A model generated the notes under the pieces. It saw nothing but the letters and a program-made list of their open reading frames with translations. It was not told where the DNA came from and did not search any database. The position numbers and the translations under genes are program-made. Below are positions 63,271 to 64,000 of a stretch of DNA of 64,000 nucleotides, piece after piece. How positions within the stretch are numbered: the stretch's first letter is position 1; every line of letters begins with the position of its first letter. Source of the DNA: Pseudomonas parakoreensis (GTDB lineage Bacteria; Pseudomonadota; Gammaproteobacteria; Pseudomonadales; Pseudomonadaceae); the NCBI RefSeq assembly GCF_021602155.1, contig NZ_BQHY01000008.1, forward strand, positions 248,001 through 312,000, written 5' to 3'.

Positions 63271-64000
63271 TCAGTATCCTGCTGCTGAAATGGCGAGCTC
63301 AACTTCTGGATAATGATCAGGGTGCAACCAACCTTGTCCTTCGCAGTAATCCAAGAACGCATCATTCCCTTTTGGCTCAGGGTGATGGAGCTTGACCACT
63401 GAAACGCTCACACCGGGGGCATCTGGAGTGCCTGCGAGCTGGTTGATCTGATCCAAGGTGCGCTCCTGTAGCCGTGCAACAGGCTCCTTAGAAAGCCCTT
63501 TGACTGCCAGCTTGAGGATGTACTGACGCGCTGCAAACTTTTGCTTTCTCCTGGCAAGTGCATGATCAACTCCTTCTTCGACATGCTGTATTCCAGATAC
63601 CTTCATGAACTCATCTACAGCCTCTTGAATGGCATCTTGTAGATTCGAAGCGCATTGCGTGATTACCGTACTCGACTTGACTGGTTCGTCTGTATCGATC
63701 CAATCCATAACGAAAATGGCCGACAGTCCTTCTGCTGCCGCACGTTCACGAATCCGTTCTCTCACTCGTTTGAGTTGGTCGGCGGTGCATCGCCCTTTGT
63801 ACTTACCTTTTTCAGCATCCCATTCAACACCGTAGCATTCGTTCATCACGGATCGAAACTGGTAATCCTTGATTCCAGTGCGACGAATCGCTATCGGATA
63901 ACACCGGGCAACTGCACGCTCGAAGGGGGATGTTGGGAGCTTCTCGACTACAGGCACGCCCTTAATGGCTTGACGGACGTAATGCTCAGTTTCACCTGTT
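63271..64000 (-). CDS. Unknown protein, partial (5' end beyond the window)
   Basis: The frame is open from the stop at 63271 to the right edge, so the start lies beyond 64000; a GTG at 63957 is not needed as start. At least 242 residues are encoded here. The visible part is charged and helical (RTGIKDYQFRSVMNECYGVE, CTADQLKRVRERIRERAAAE). The C-terminal half (GVDHALARRKQKFAARQYIL, VARLQERTLDQINQLAG, ending ELAISAAGY) has no domain I recognise. The surroundings are small AT-richer accessory genes, so it probably belongs to the same island. Confidence 0.65.
   Translation of the reverse strand, partial: TGETEHYVRQAIKGVPVVEKLPTSPFERAVARCYPIAIRRTGIKDYQFRSVMNECYGVEWDAEKGKYKGRCTADQLKRVRERIRERAAAEGLSAIFVMDWIDTDEPVKSSTVITQCASNLQDAIQEAVDEFMKVSGIQHVEEGVDHALARRKQKFAARQYILKLAVKGLSKEPVARLQERTLDQINQLAGTPDAPGVSVSVVKLHHPEPKGNDAFLDYCEGQGWLHPDHYPEVELAISAAGY

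Overview
The window is chromosomal DNA of a Pseudomonas, most likely the P. fluorescens group. The recN-fur-omlA/bamE-rnfH-ratA-smpB order, a tmRNA with the tag ANDDQYGAALAA, lldR-lldP, mmsA-mmsB and many REP-type inverted repeats (GGGCAAGCCCGCTCCCAC, GAGCTGGCTTGCCAGCGAT and GATCGCAGCC..GGCAGCTCCTAC types) all fit. Most coding sequence is GC-rich. Two stretches, about 46.7-52.0 kb and about 56-64 kb, are visibly more AT-rich and hold accessory genes.

Layout. 1-4.5 kb: housekeeping block (recN end, fur, bamE, rnfH, ratA, a Na+ symporter, smpB). 4.6-13.3 kb: lactate locus: LldR regulator with a 17-bp operator-like palindrome, permease LldP, the three-subunit LutABC L-lactate dehydrogenase and a fused FAD/Fe-S D-lactate dehydrogenase, joined by short start/stop overlaps. 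13.4-14.6 kb: two paralogous small exported proteins, then tmRNA. 14.8-24.4 kb: exported hypothetical protein, an EamA transporter with a histidine-rich tail, a PliG-like exported protein, a DUF2252 protein, a RimJ-like acetyltransferase, an ArnT-like glycosyltransferase convergent with an Ais-like phosphatase, and a chemoreceptor. 24.4-25.5 kb: FitAB/VapBC-type toxin-antitoxin pair between two direct copies of the chemoreceptor 3' end plus REP. 25.6-30.5 kb: DUF1329, DUF1302 and Zn-phospholipase/nuclease-like exported proteins. 30.7-36.7 kb: FGGY kinase, GlpD-like and alkyl-DHAP-synthase-like operon with a divergent AraC regulator. 36.9-46.5 kb: VOC protein, D-aminoacylase/RpiR/GntP operon, SDR epimerase with LysR, MdaB and YgiN, TauE, another LysR.

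46.5-52.1 kb: a small cupin gene is split by a compact transposon-like element of three overlapping tyrosine recombinases plus a TnpC/DUF6262-like protein, bounded by imperfect inverted repeats and without evident cargo. The two cupin halves rejoin in frame.

52.4-55.9 kb: mmsB-mmsA valine catabolism genes with a divergent LysR regulator. 56-64 kb: accessory region. It holds a compact S-pyocin-type nuclease toxin and its immunity-like protein, a serine recombinase, and a same-strand restriction-modification cluster (HTH regulator, C5-cytosine methyltransferase, HNH endonuclease with two copies of an internal module, and an overlapping 74-aa protein). Small unknown genes follow, and one gene runs off the right edge.

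Coordinates of starts were refined by eye from start/stop overlaps, Shine-Dalgarno-like sequences and family length. No database search was possible, so family names rest on recognised motifs.
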